From contig OW203988.1 in the NCBI GenBank assembly GCA_934047225.1, forward strand, positions 310,001 to 374,000: DNA of 64,000 nucleotides, read 5' to 3'. The notes under the pieces are model-generated. The model saw only the letters and a program-made list of their open reading frames with translations, made no database searches and was not told the origin of the DNA. The translations under genes were made by a program, and so were the position numbers. Positions 22,919-34,084 of the stretch are shown here, one piece after another. How positions within the stretch are numbered: position 1 is the stretch's first letter; each line of letters begins with the position of its first letter. The DNA is from Ypsolopha sequella. Taxonomy: Eukaryota > Arthropoda > Insecta > Lepidoptera > Ypsolophidae.

Positions 22919-24539
22919 ATGGTTGAGTTGTTCAGTGACTTTTTTGTAAATGTATTTGAACCAGATTATCCCTGTTCTAATTCTAATAATGCTGATGATC
23001 GCAAAGTTAGTGTAGGATCAGTTGAGATAAATGTTTCTATAGTCGAAAAATATTTAAAAAATCTTGATGTGTCAAAGGGAGCAGGACCTGATAGAATACA
23101 TCCAGTGTTCTTGCGAAAATGTGCTTCTAACCTTGCTATTCCTTTGTCATTTCTCTTTACCTGGTCTTTGAAAAGTGGTACCTTTCCAAAATGCTGGAAA
23201 CGGTCATTTATTGTGCCAATCTTTAAGAACGGTGACAAACGCAATGTAGCAGACTATACTAATCTCCAAACTTTCAAGTATTGCTAAAATGTTTGAAAAA
23301 ATTATTTATGATGCCCTTTTTCCTGCTATAAGACCAGTTTTAACAGACTGCCAACATGGCTTTGTCAGTGGGTGATCAGTTGAAACCAACCTCTGTGATT
23401 TAACTGACAAAGTTCTAACAGCTTTAAGTGAGGGTCACCAGGTCGACGCCGTGTACACCGACTACTCCAAAGCTTTTGACAAAATTTGTCACTCTATGTT
23501 GATTATGAAATTGGAGCAGTTTGGTATACATGGTGATCTTCTTAAATGGCTAGAGTCTTATTTGCGTCAAAGAACCCAGGCAGTGACTGTAAAGGGATAC
23601 GTATCATCGTTTGTCCCCATCACCTCTGGTGTACCCCAGGGTTCACATCTCGGTCCACTCTTGTTCAACATATTTATTAACGATGTTATTCAATCTATTA
23701 AAAATTCGAATGTTTTGTTGTACGCAGATGACAAAAAGATTTATTCCGTTATCAAAAGTAATGAAGATTGCTTATTATTGCAAAAGGATTTTAACAGTTT
23801 GGGTAGGTATTGTGAAATGAATAAACTTTACTTAAATATAGATAAATGTTGCGTCATAAGTTTTTCTAGAAAGGGTTTTGAGCTCAATTACAATTACTCT
23901 CTGTTAAATACACCACTCAAAAGAGTGACTGAGGTGAAAGATCTTGGTGTGCTCCTAGACAAGGAACTTTCTTTTAGAAATCATATCAAAAAAGTCACTG
24001 CTAAGGCGTATCGGATGCTTGGATTTGTACTTAGGCAAGGTAGGGAGTTTAAAAACTCAAACACCCTAAAATTTTTGTATAATGCTTATGTAAGATCTTG
24101 CCTGGAGTACGCATCAGTTATATGGAACCCCATTTACAACATACACATTGACTTAATCGAAAAAATTCATAAGAAATTTATTAAGTATTTAAATTTCAGA
24201 CAGAAAGGTGACTCAAGCTTCAATTTTCATCTTCAGTCAATCTGCTTACTTGAAGACAGGCGAACCTGTCGTGACCTAACTTTTCTTTTCAAAATTATAA
24301 ATAACCATCTGGACTCTCTATATCTGTTAAGCAAAATGGGTTTTAAATGTCAAACTTACAGTTCTCGTAGAAAAAAATTGTTCAACATTCCTTTTGCCAG
24401 AACAAATTATGCCAAAAACAGATTTTTAATCAGAACTTGTGATACTTATAATAAGGACTTCAGTGATTTAGACGTGTTGCATCTTTCGTTGGGTCAATTT
24501 AAGAGCAAGCTATATAAAACTTTTGTTAAAAACTTTTAA
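22919..24539 (+). pseudogene. LINE reverse transcriptase part of ORF2
   Basis: RT entry KGAGPDRIHPVFLRK, then WKRSFIVPIFKNGDK. A lesion at about 23260 deletes the usual YRPIS and shifts the frame. Next come SIAKMFEKIIYDAL and QHGFVSG with a TGA where relatives have Arg (about 23374). The frame 23451-24539 is intact: YTDYSKAFDK, FGIHGDLLKWLESYL, TSGVPQGSHLGPLLFNIFIN, LLYADDKKIY (catalytic YADD), VKDLGVLLDKELSF, then the long C-terminal domain ending at the TAA of 24539. The enzyme copies element RNA at the nicked target. Here it is inactivated by two frameshifts and one stop, though most motifs are preserved. Confidence 0.85.
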
Positions 24540-24922
24540 GTATGTATGTACTAAAAATTTTGATTTTTCGTAGCTTGTAATATATATATATATTTTAAAT
24601 TTATTCTTGTAATCTTTAGTATTGTTAATGTTAGATATCAGAGCTGTTGTGTTTTTTTAAGTTTTGCATGTTGTATTTTTCTTGCATTAATTTATTTGTT
24701 TTTGATACTGTTAAGTGGAAACTGTTTTGGTTTAAGTATTAGCTATTATATTTTAGTAAGTATGTAAAAATTATAACTGTTTGTTTCCCAATAAAGAAAA
24801 TGAAATGAAATGAAGTAGCACATATATTTTAAACAGTTTTTTTTATTAATTTTAACCGCTCAAAAATGGATTTAAATATACGCGACGTTGCATACATCTC
24901 AAAGCCCATTTTTCTATTGCAG

Positions 24923-25108
24923 AGGTCGGTGGGGTAAGACAAGCGCGGCGAGTGCGGGCGGCGGCGGCGCGAGCATGGGCCGGCGCGGGCGGCGCGCGCG
25001 ATGGCGGTGAGCTGCCCCGAGGTGATGTACGGCGCCTACTATCCCTACCTGTACGGCCGCGGCGCCGCGCGCTACCACCACCACCACTCGCACTTCCAGT
25101 ACGACCGG
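24923..25108 (+). CDS. vg: Vestigial, start exon (N-terminal 36 residues)
   Basis: Coding starts at ATG 25001. The 36 codons begin MAVSCPEVMYGAYYPYLYGR and end HFQYDR, then the donor CGG|GTGAGT (25109). I recognise this as the conserved N-terminus of Vestigial, the nuclear co-activator that binds Scalloped (TEAD) and specifies wing; the fly protein has the same opening and continues with a YQYER-FN step. The exon junction here is in phase, and the next exon at 61802 begins FN. A poly-His run (RYHHHHSH) is present. The upstream acceptor TTTTTCTATTGCAG ends at 24922, giving 78 nt of leader in this exon. An overlapping upstream ORF lies at 24975. The Scalloped-binding domain must be encoded beyond the window. 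Identification is from memory of the protein. Confidence 0.85.
24975..25010 (+). promoter_or_regulatory. Upstream ORF overlapping the vg start codon
   Basis: An ATG at 24975 (GAGCATGG context) opens an 11-codon frame rich in Arg and Gly and closes with TGA at 25008-25010. It overlaps the Vg ATG at 25001 in another frame. If the exon starts at 24923 as called, ribosomes scanning the leader meet this ATG first, which would lower Vg translation. Confidence 0.55.
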
Positions 25109-25116
25109 GTGAGTCT

Positions 25117-26323
25117 ACACACCACACACACGCCGCTACTCTACACACCACACACACGCCGCTACTCTACACACCACACACACGCCGCTACTCTACACAC
25201 TACACACATGCCGCTACTCTACACACTACACACACGCCGCTACTCTACACACCACACACACGCCGCTACTCTACACACCACACACACGCCGCTACTCTAC
25301 ACACCACACACACGCCGCTACTCTACACACTACACACATGCCGCTACTCTACACACGACACACACGCCGCTACTCTACACACCACACACACGCCGCTACT
25401 CTACACACCACACACACGCCGCTACTCTACACACCACACACACGCCGCTACTCTACACACTACACACATGCCGCTACTCTACACACTACACACACGCCGC
25501 TACTCTACACACTACACACACGCCGCTACTCTACACACCACACACACGCCGCTACTCTACACACCACACACACGCCGCTACTCTACACACCACACACACG
25601 CCGCTACTCTACACACCACACGCACGCCGCTACTCTACACACCACACGCACGCCGCTACTCTACACACCACACTACACACTACACGCACGCCACTACTCT
25701 ACACACTACACGCACGCCACTACTCTACACACTACACACGCCGCTACTCTACACACCACACGCACGCCGCTACTCTACACACTACACACATGCCGCTACT
25801 CTACACACTACACACACGCCGCTACTCTACACACTACACACACGCCGCTACTCTACACACTACACACATGCCGCTTCTCTACACACTACACACATGCCGC
25901 TACTCTACACACTACACACATGCCGCTACTCTACACACTACACACATGCCGCTACTCTACACACTACACACATGCCGCTACTCTACACACTACACACATG
26001 CCGCTACTCTACACACTACACACATGCCGCTACTCTACACACTACACACATGCCGCTACTCTACACACTACACACATGCCGCTACTCTACACACTACACA
26101 CATGCCGCTACTCTACACACTACACACATGCCGCTTCTCTACACACTACACACATGCCGCTACTCTACACACTACACACATGCCGCTACTCTACACACTA
26201 CACACATGCCGCTACTCTACACACTACACACATGCCGCTACTCTACACACTACACACATGCCGCTACTCTACACACTACACACATGCCGCTTCTCTACAC
26301 ACTACACACACGCCGCTACTAAC
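25117..26323. repeat. 26-bp minisatellite, ~46 copies, starting 8 bp after the vg donor
   Basis: The unit is 26 bp with CACACACGCCGCTACTCTAC. The first half of the array is mainly ACCACACACACGCC; the second half (from about 25780) is mainly ACTACACACATGCC, with a CTTCTC variant at 25871, 26131 and 26287 (10 and 6 units apart). It is CA-rich with no GT. Because 26 is not a multiple of 3, all three + frames stay open for about 330-450 codons; none is a gene. Confidence 0.97.
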
Positions 26324-26441
26324 ACAATTCAGAGTCCTTTGATATCCCTAGTAACACTATTATAAGCCATAAACCAATTTTATTTATAGACAGTACGAAA
26401 GCTCTTGATGTGACTTCAACGCATAGTTTGCCAAGTCCAGT

Positions 26442-26603
26442 GGGTCTACCGCGTAACTCTCATTTTCATCAACATCAACTTGAGATTGAAATTTGACTTG
26501 CGTGCGACGACACCCGCCTAACATGCCATCTCTTTTGCACGCGTTGAATTTCGCATGCATTTGCTTGAAGTTGATACAAATGAGAATTACGCGGTAGAGC
26601 CCC
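26442..26603. repeat. 162-bp palindromic MITE (copy 1)
   Basis: The ends GGGTCTACCGCGTAACTCTC and (reverse complement) GGGCTCTACCGCGTAATTCT form inverted repeats extending into ATCAAC. The whole unit is the reverse complement of 45276-45436 with few changes. No ORF. Confidence 0.85.
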
Positions 26604-26605
26604 TG

Positions 26606-26745
26606 GTCCTCTAAAAAGGCCGCTTTGGATGAATCACATTATGATTCTGTTCTAATGCCGTCTCTTTTGCACGCGTGAAAAAATTCTGACTCTATCCTAC
26701 TTTCAAATCATTTCATGATTCACGCAAGTTGGCCTTTTTAGGTCC
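26606..26745. repeat. Short palindromic MITE directly beside the previous one
   Basis: GTCCTCTAAAAAGGCCGCTT...GATGAATCAC at the left mirrors GATTCACGCAAGTTGGCC...TTTTTAGGTCC at the right. The inner part repeats the phrase GCCGTCTCTTTTGCACGCG, shared with MITE copy 1, so the two families are probably related. Confidence 0.65.
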
Positions 26746-27980
26746 CATAATAAGTAGTAGGGTACAATTGGCGGTCTTATCACTAAAAGCGATCTCTTCC
26801 AGACAAACTTTGGATGGAAGAACTCCTAAAAAAGAAATGTAAATAGGCGGTGCACAGAATAAATTATACACTTTAAAACATATATCAAGTTAAAACTGGT
26901 ACTCCTACAGAAGTACACATTTTTGGAGTCGTTTTACTACTTTTAATAAGAATTAAGGTACTCGTTTTGGAACCTTTTTCTAGATTTCTGTAGTACAGAA
27001 AGATGGTTGAACAACTTTCGCTCGATAGAAATAATAATTTTTTTCAGAGAATTTACGTCATTTTAGGACATAGTTTTCATTATTTTGGTATTTAAATTAA
27101 CTATTATTTTTTGTAATTTTTTAAAGAATTGTCCGATGACCTTGTCACTTGAGAATTTTAGACATTATACTGATTGTGATGTGTGATTGCTTATAAAAAA
27201 AAGTTGTCTGTCTCTGTCTGTCTACTCATCTGTCTAGCTGCCAAATTAGTCGGAAGCAAATTATTATAAATTTATCTTGATAGCAAAGGACAAATTTCTA
27301 AATAGCCAATACTCAAGTGACGTCACACGAGGGCAAATGGAAGTTGCAGACTTTTCGTAAAAATATTTATCATCATGAGGTTTTTTAGACCAAAACTTCG
27401 AAAAAACGGCTAATTATACCTAAACGAATTAACACACCTTAACATAATTTAATTTATGCCTAATGAAATGTGGCCTTCAAACATACGCTTTCTCATAGTT
27501 TGTCGAATAAGAATCATGTACAGAACCCAAATATATTTTATAAGATGGGTTTTAACAATGTCTGCATTTTGATAATTGGAAATGTTGCTAATTATTTTAG
27601 TTATTTTTTCATGTACATAAAAAGTTATGTTTCATCTTTCGCACTGCATCGGTCCCTCTCGCACTGCGCGTTTTTCCGTTTGGAGTAACAATGGAAACCT
27701 TAAGGCTTCTCCTTCGCAAATTACCATGAAACTGAATTTATCAGAAAAATATATATGTTAACCTACAAGACAAGAGGAGTGATTTGGTTTTATTCACAAT
27801 TCTCTGATATATGATATATGATAATACATAGAACTGAAGAAAACATATTTTAATTCAGCCCTGTTTTTAACTCCTGCCATTTTAATCGAAACCAACATTT
27901 ATGAACTTCACTAAATAACAAAGTGTAATGATTTGGTTTTCTTTCTTCTTCAATATTATGTTTGTTTTACTCATAATAAA
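26746..27980. other. Unrecognised intronic DNA
   Basis: No repeat unit or ORF that I recognise. A patch CTGTCTGTCTCTGTCTGTC lies at about 27210. The 72-codon open frame at 27470 has no family features. This is one of the least repeat-like parts of vg intron 2 and a reasonable place for regulatory sequence, though I see no specific site. Confidence 0.4.
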
Positions 27981-27984
27981 CAAT

Positions 27985-28327
27985 TGTTGGGGTGTCAGTG
28001 CCCGCTGTTCCTAGATGTTCTGGACGGGAGTTCTGACGGGATAGCTCGAGTAAAATAAACGGAGTGTAATTTTAGGTGCTGTATTTTAAGGACAATAGTG
28101 TCGCGTGCGTGTATGTACAAGATCGCAGAGAGAAGAGAATGACTAAACATAAAAATGAATGATTGAATGAATGAAGGCTGATTGAATGAATGAAGACAGA
28201 TAGAATGATTGATTGAATTATTGAATGAATGAATGAATATAAATTAAACGCGCGCACTTATAAATAAGTCTAAAACCGCACGGCGGCCGGTACCCGTCAC
28301 GCACCGGCTTGAAGATTGTCTCCAACA
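27985..28327 (-). repeat. 3' LTR of the intact BEL/Pao element
   Basis: 343 bp, identical by eye to 34619-34961. It contains a GAATGAATGA-rich stretch (28156-28240) and AAATAAACGG near 28055. In element orientation it follows the polyprotein stop by 25 bp. Confidence 0.95.
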
Positions 28328-28352
28328 AGCTCCCAGGGTTGAAGTGTTAAGT

Positions 28353-31300
28353 TCAAGAAGTTGGGAGGGGGCAGATGTTGTTGAATGCCCTTTGTATGAC
28401 ACCCTTTTTTGTAGATATGTCTACTATTCTAGTGATGCCATCAGATCCCGGATGAATACCAACAATTCTTCCGAGAGGCCAAAGAAGTGGGGGCTGGTTC
28501 CGATCTCGAATTAGACATAACATTCCTTCCTTCAGCTGGTCTCCTGTAGAGCGATGCCATTTCGCCTTTCTCTGAAGTAGAGAGATATACTCATTATAAA
28601 ATCGGTTCCAGAAGTGTTGTCGGAGTTTTTCTACCCTCTCGAACCTTTGCAGGCGACTGATATTCACGTCAGTGATCTGTGGATGAGGAACAGACATTAA
28701 TGATCGTCCTATAAGAAAGTGAGATGGGGTAAGGGCTGTGAAGTCGGATGGGTCTGAAGATAACGGAGTGAGAGGTCTGGAATTTAGTATAGCTTCTATT
28801 TGCGCTAAACAAGTAGACAGTTCTTCGTACGTCAAATGGGCTAATGAAAGTATGCGCCTCAAGTGATGCTTGACAGATCTGACAGCTCGTTCCCATAATC
28901 CCCCCATATGAGGTGTAAATGATGTCAAAAGGTTAAATTTAATCCCTTCATTGACCAAAGAAGAGGCTATTTCGGAAGAAGAGTCTTCCATAAGTCTTTG
29001 GAGCTCGTTAGAAGCTCCAACAAAAGACGTTCCTCTATCGCAGAAAATATTTTGTGGCTTCCCGCGACGAGATATGAAGCGGTAGAGAGCAGCAAGAAAA
29101 GCTTCCTTGGTGAGGTCTGTGACGAGTTCTATGTGAACCGCTTTAACTGCAAGGCAAACAAAAATAGCAATATAAGATTTGGTTAATTTAGCACCACGAC
29201 CTTTTCTATCGGCTATCAAGACTGGCCCGGCGTAGTCGACTGAAGAGTCAAGGAACGGGAACTCTAAGTGTACTCGAGGATTCGGTAAATTACCCATGAT
29301 CGGTTGAATTGGCGTTGCCTTGAACCTACAGCATCGGACACACGATTTGACAGTATTTTTAGATAAGTTTCTACCACCTAATGGCCAGTAAGTTTGTCTG
29401 ATATTAGCTAAAAGCAATTGAGGGCCTGCGTGAAAGAGCCTTTTATGGTGCAATATGAAAATAAGTTTAGTGACGTGATGTTTTGCACAAAGCATTATTG
29501 GGTGCTTTACATCATAGCTATAGTATGAATTATTGAGTCGCCCCCCTACACGGATTACTTTATTTTCATCCATAAATGGGGAGAATGCAAGAAGTCTATT
29601 TTTGCTGGGTAATGGTTTACCAGATTCGAGTAGAGAGTACTCTAAGGGGAACATTTCTTTTTGTGCTAAACGCATGACGACTATCTGTGCAGATTGTAAC
29701 TCTGAAACAGAAATAGGACCTTTAATGGTTTGTCTACGACAGATACCAATAAAGCGCAATATTATTGCAAAGGTTCTGACAAGAAATGAAAAAACTGATA
29801 TTTTATGTATGAACTCTAGTAAGTTGTTTTGACAACTGGTAGTAGCAAGAACAATTTCTGGGAGAGATTTATCATTCAGAGAGTTATCATTCAGAGAGTT
29901 ATCATTCAGAGAGTTATCATTTGGCATTTTTGGCCAGAATTCGTTTGGTTGCTGTAGGAACGAAGGACCGGACCACCAAAGCGAGGACTTGCCGATTTGA
30001 TCGGCACTCACCCCACGAGAAACTAGGTCTGCCGGGTTTTCTTTCGACGGCACGTAGTTCCACTTGTGACCACTGGTACTCTCCTGTATCTCGTTTACTC
30101 TATTACGTACAAATTGTTTAAGTTGGTTTTGTGAATAAGACAACCACCCTAAAACGATAGTAGAGTCGCACCAAAAATAGCAATGGTCAAATTTTATTGT
30201 CAATGCATTAACTACCTTTTTATAGAGTCTTGTGCCCAGGAGCGCCCCGCATAACTCAAGACGAGGGATCGTGATGGGTTTGATCGGCACTACCTTATTC
30301 TTAGAAACTAAAAGGCGAACACCAACCGTCCCATCCGTGCTTACACACCTTACGTAGACCACACCAGCGTACGCTAAATTTGAAGAATCTACGAAAGTAT
30401 GTAATTCTAAAGATAATGGTTTATCTAAGAGTACCCAACGTGGAATATGAATAGTGTTGAGTTTGCTTAAAGTTTCGGAAAATGAAATCCAAAGCTTTTT
30501 AATCGAAAGAGGTACTTCTTCGTCCCATTCACATTTCGCCATCCAAAGCTTCTGCAAAATAAATTTTGCTTCAACTGTGCATGGGCCCACGAGCCCAAGA
30601 GGATCAAAAATTTGACTAATGGTTGATAAAATGTATCGTTTAGTTACTTTACCTTTAAGATTAAATTTAATTGAAAAATAAAGTGAGTCTTTCTGAGAAT
30701 TCCAGTTCAGACCCAAAGTTTTACAAGAGCCATTTTCATTTAGGTTTAAAGATTTGTCGGTCTCACCTTTGATGTCTGAAATTGATTTTAAGATTTCTTG
30801 ATTATTAGACTGCCATTTTCTTAAATTAAATTTTGCAGAGTCTAAGGTATGAATTAGATCTTTACACAAGTCTTTTACAGCTTGTAATGTCTCACCGCCT
30901 CCCAAATAATCATCTACATAGAAGTCTTTTTTAATTGCGTTTTTAGCTTGATCATTAGGAGCTTTTTCAGCGAGTGAGACTAGGCATTTGGTGGCCAAGT
31001 ATGGAGCAGACGAAGTGCCGTACGTTACTGTGTTCAGTGTGTATGTTTTAAGAGGTTCGGATGAGTTAAACCTGAAAATGATTTGTTGAAGGGATCGTTG
31101 AGAAGGCGTTATTAGTATGGCTCTATACATCTTCTCAACGTCGCTTGTCACAACAAACTTATGTTGCCTGAAACGAAGTAGGATGGAAAATAAATCATCC
31201 TGGACGACAGGACCTACCATCTGAATCGAATTCAAGGATCTCGTGTTCTTCGAAATAGCGGCCGATGCGTCAAACACGACACGAAGATGAGTAGTGCTCG

Positions 31301-33485
31301 AATCACGAAAGACACCATGATGGGGTAAATAATATGAGACCTTATCTTTGTGATGCACTGAATATTTGTTTTCTGTCATGTGTCCTAGGTCAAGGTACTC
31401 TTTAATGAAGTCTGTATAGCTCTTTTTGAAGGCAGGATCGCGTTCGAAACGACGTTCTAAAGATAGGAAACGTAATTTTGCCATTTGGTAAGAATCACCT
31501 AATATTTCAGGGGACTCCTTTAAAGGCATTGTCACTATGAAACGACCATCTTTATCACGAATTGTATTGGCTTTAAAGCTATCCTCACAAGTTCGTTCCT
31601 CCTTTGACAGGCTATGAAGAGGTGACACTGCATCAAGTTCCCAGAATCGAGACAAATCTGGTACATCGGTAGTGTTTTGAACGAAATGACAGATGGTATT
31701 AGTATTAGGTTTTAACTGAGGCATGGACCCTGTCACCAACCAGCCAAACTTTGATTCATGTAATTTTGGTAGATTTTTTCCTAGATTTATAGAAGACGAT
31801 CCTAGGACGCTCCAAAATATCTCTGCTCCGACTAAGATGTCTACTGATGAAGGTATGTTAAATGAGGGGTCCGCTAAGCATAACCCAGCTGGGATAGGGA
31901 TTTTTCGTACATCGATGTAAGTCGTAGGTAACGCTTGTGTAATCTCAGCAAGAATGTAACAGCTGATGCTCACCTTGAAGTCACCGTTAGATGATACGAT
32001 AGTAAGGTCACAAGACTGATTGGTACTAGAACACTGACTGTCGATACCTGTCACAGTGGAACTCGTGTTTCGTCTCACCAAACCCAGTCTCCCGCAGAGG
32101 CGCTGTGTCACGAAATTTGCAGTGGAGCCATTGTCCAGGATTAGCCTGGCGGCATGCAGTCTGCCTTTATGATCCGCAACCTTCACCATAGCTGTGGATA
32201 AGAGAACAGCAGAGTGTTTATCGTCTGAGGTGGATATGTTTGTATTTGTGGAAAGGGCAATGTTGCTTTCCCTCTCTGTATTTGTGTTTTTATCGAAGTG
32301 CAAAAGAGTATTATGTTTTTGCTTACAATACTTGCAATGAGATAATTTGCAGCGATTATTTGAATGTCCAGGCCGAAGGCAGTTTAAGCAAACGTTGGCT
32401 TGATTGGCCTTTCGAATACGTGATTCAACGCTAAGATTTCGAAAAGATGGACACGTGAAAAGAAAGTGTTTATCGCTGCACATGGGACATGCAATTTTAT
32501 TTTGCATATTAGGTTGAAAATGTTGTTTTGGAATGTCATACGATTTGTTACTGCCCTTTGACTGCTCGCACGACTTTAAAACTCTTGCCCTAGCAGCAAG
32601 AAAATCTTTAAATTCCTTTAAAGTGGGAGGGGTTGTAGCTTTATTTCTTTCTTCTTCCCATTTGCTAATTGTAACATCGTCTAATTTATTAGACATAATT
32701 TGAATAATAAGTGTATCCCAGTGTGTAATTGGCTGCCCTAAAGTAGAAAGAGCGCGAAGGTGTTTGTTGGTAGTGTCAATCACATGGTGGATGGCGTGGC
32801 TAGACTCTTTATGTATTTTATCTATGTTAAAAATCGCTTGAACGTGGTTATTGACTAATACACGCGAATTATCAAACCTGTCACACAACAAACTCCACGC
32901 TTCCCTGTAATTTGCACTTGTAAAATCTAAATTACTTATAACTTCCGCGGCACAGCCCTTAAGGGAACGTTTCAAATAGTGAAACTTGCTTATGTCGTCA
33001 AGATCACTTTTGTGTATAATGGAAAAGAATGTATTTTTGTATTCGAGCCAGTCTTGATTCGATCCCGAAAAAGAAGCTAAATTTATGTTTGCTAAATCAA
33101 TTGACTCTTGTTTACAATTTGCAGTAACATTGTGATCACAAAAAGTCGACACAGAGCCCACCTGATTTATGGAATGTTTCGATGTGTAGTTATTCAGCAA
33201 AGTCCTGCCCTCGGCGAGGATGCTGTAGTATTGTGACTCGAACTGATCTCTTTCCGCATACCTCTCGTCGCTGTCTTCCGCCAGGACCTCGATCTCGGTC
33301 TGTAACGCGTCAAAATGCACATATAAGGCTTCAACTTTTTCCAAACGTAGCTTTAATTCGTTCACTTGCGTGTCACTCAAGTTATCACTGCATTTTATAA
33401 CGTTTAGATACGATTTAAAAGTAGTTAACTTGGATTTTAAGCTACCGCGTTTTTTAACAAGCTCCTTGATCTTTTCTTCACTCAT
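28353..33485 (-). CDS. BEL/Pao Gag-Pol polyprotein, 1710 aa, intact
   Basis: ATG at 33485, TGA at 28353. Domains in order: N-terminal coiled-coil-like region (1-100); DUF1759-type Gag (about 135-300); Cys/His region with a CX2CX4HX4C knuckle at C366, C369, H374, C379; aspartic protease with DNGST at 451-455 (Asn where most have Ser); reverse transcriptase about 690-960 with YVDD at 856-859; RNase H with D1033, E1077, D1107 and D1153; integrase zinc module H1347, H1352, C1382, C1385; integrase core D1417, D1483, E1532; C-terminal DUF5641-type domain about 1620-1705. A fourfold NDNSL-type repeat sits at 1189-1208. Length and order are those of a complete BEL/Pao Pol with Gag fused in one frame. 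Gag forms particles, RT/RNase H makes the cDNA and integrase inserts it. No stop or frameshift seen, so it may be active. Confidence 0.95.
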   Translation of the reverse strand: MSEEKIKELVKKRGSLKSKLTTFKSYLNVIKCSDNLSDTQVNELKLRLEKVEALYVHFDALQTEIEVLAEDSDERYAERDQFESQYYSILAEGRTLLNNYTSKHSINQVGSVSTFCDHNVTANCKQESIDLANINLASFSGSNQDWLEYKNTFFSIIHKSDLDDISKFHYLKRSLKGCAAEVISNLDFTSANYREAWSLLCDRFDNSRVLVNNHVQAIFNIDKIHKESSHAIHHVIDTTNKHLRALSTLGQPITHWDTLIIQIMSNKLDDVTISKWEEERNKATTPPTLKEFKDFLAARARVLKSCEQSKGSNKSYDIPKQHFQPNMQNKIACPMCSDKHFLFTCPSFRNLSVESRIRKANQANVCLNCLRPGHSNNRCKLSHCKYCKQKHNTLLHFDKNTNTERESNIALSTNTNISTSDDKHSAVLLSTAMVKVADHKGRLHAARLILDNGSTANFVTQRLCGRLGLVRRNTSSTVTGIDSQCSSTNQSCDLTIVSSNGDFKVSISCYILAEITQALPTTYIDVRKIPIPAGLCLADPSFNIPSSVDILVGAEIFWSVLGSSSINLGKNLPKLHESKFGWLVTGSMPQLKPNTNTICHFVQNTTDVPDLSRFWELDAVSPLHSLSKEERTCEDSFKANTIRDKDGRFIVTMPLKESPEILGDSYQMAKLRFLSLERRFERDPAFKKSYTDFIKEYLDLGHMTENKYSVHHKDKVSYYLPHHGVFRDSSTTHLRVVFDASAAISKNTRSLNSIQMVGPVVQDDLFSILLRFRQHKFVVTSDVEKMYRAILITPSQRSLQQIIFRFNSSEPLKTYTLNTVTYGTSSAPYLATKCLVSLAEKAPNDQAKNAIKKDFYVDDYLGGGETLQAVKDLCKDLIHTLDSAKFNLRKWQSNNQEILKSISDIKGETDKSLNLNENGSCKTLGLNWNSQKDSLYFSIKFNLKGKVTKRYILSTISQIFDPLGLVGPCTVEAKFILQKLWMAKCEWDEEVPLSIKKLWISFSETLSKLNTIHIPRWVLLDKPLSLELHTFVDSSNLAYAGVVYVRCVSTDGTVGVRLLVSKNKVVPIKPITIPRLELCGALLGTRLYKKVVNALTIKFDHCYFWCDSTIVLGWLSYSQNQLKQFVRNRVNEIQESTSGHKWNYVPSKENPADLVSRGVSADQIGKSSLWWSGPSFLQQPNEFWPKMPNDNSLNDNSLNDNSLNDKSLPEIVLATTSCQNNLLEFIHKISVFSFLVRTFAIILRFIGICRRQTIKGPISVSELQSAQIVVMRLAQKEMFPLEYSLLESGKPLPSKNRLLAFSPFMDENKVIRVGGRLNNSYYSYDVKHPIMLCAKHHVTKLIFILHHKRLFHAGPQLLLANIRQTYWPLGGRNLSKNTVKSCVRCCRFKATPIQPIMGNLPNPRVHLEFPFLDSSVDYAGPVLIADRKGRGAKLTKSYIAIFVCLAVKAVHIELVTDLTKEAFLAALYRFISRRGKPQNIFCDRGTSFVGASNELQRLMEDSSSEIASSLVNEGIKFNLLTSFTPHMGGLWERAVRSVKHHLRRILSLAHLTYEELSTCLAQIEAILNSRPLTPLSSDPSDFTALTPSHFLIGRSLMSVPHPQITDVNISRLQRFERVEKLRQHFWNRFYNEYISLLQRKAKWHRSTGDQLKEGMLCLIRDRNQPPLLWPLGRIVGIHPGSDGITRIVDISTKKGVIQRAFNNICPLPTS

Positions 33486-34084
33486 TGTGGTAAAGGAAAA
33501 GTATACAAGTAACGGTCACTACGTTAATATACACGGAGATCAAAATAAATAACTATTTTCAAGGAATGTACCTAATTATTATCTCAGCAGCGCAGCGATA
33601 TGCGTATGCTCTGATGGTTAGCTAATGCGTCACTGCAGGTCGAAGGCAACTGCCGTGCAAGCGGAACAGGTACTCGATCGAGTTAGCAGCTAATTACGGC
33701 TATGCAAAAAAATGATAAAGATGCGGTTTGATGAATATTTGTATAGTTTGGGCGTTTACAAAGGCTTGCCTTTATACTAACGCTTATGCTTATGATTTTT
33801 GCGATAAAACAGCTTTGGCATGAAAAAATGTAAGCTTAGGCAAATAGGTGATAGCTATACTAATAAGGATTTAGATTTTAAAGATAGGAATAAGGAATAA
33901 TCGGAACGGACTCACAAAAATTGTCGTGTTCCCTCCAAAATGTTCTACGTCTCCAAGTCCGACGTCTCGTTCGGCGAATTTTGTAGATCTTGCGCTGGCG
34001 AAAGACTCGGTAAGTGTTCTGGGATACTGGATGACGATGAACTTTGGTGCAGGTACACGTGATGGCACGTAGAAGATAAGAAAA

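Larger units (their letters stand above)
21600..24816 (+). mobile_element. Nearly complete jockey/CR1-like LINE
   Basis: Contains an endonuclease and a reverse transcriptase in the normal order, a 3' UTR of about 250 bp and the tail AATAAAGAAAATGAAATGAA (24790-24815), a (GAAAT)n simple-sequence end. The 5' end is uncertain, between about 21540 and 21668; no ORF1 (gag-like) precedes it, so the copy is probably 5'-truncated. Damage is light: one frameshift near 22825, a lesion near 23260 and one nonsense codon near 23374. It lies in sense orientation in the putative vg intron 1, ending about 100 bp before the exon at 24923. Confidence 0.85.
6719..24922 (+). other. vg: Putative vg intron 1
   Basis: Runs from the donor GTAGGT at 6719 to the acceptor TTTTTCTATTGCAG ending at 24922. 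It holds the chimeric BEL/Pao element, one foldback arm, the minisatellite cluster, a piggyBac-like MITE and a nearly complete LINE. Apart from transposon genes I find no coding sequence. Its existence depends on the first-exon call at 6301-6718. Confidence 0.45.

Noticed and set aside
25001..26365. Three overlapping ~330-450-codon + frames rich in Thr-His-Tyr
   Set aside because: They are a 26-bp tandem repeat read in three frames. Only the first 36 codons of the frame at 25001 (before the GTGAGT donor) are accepted as coding.
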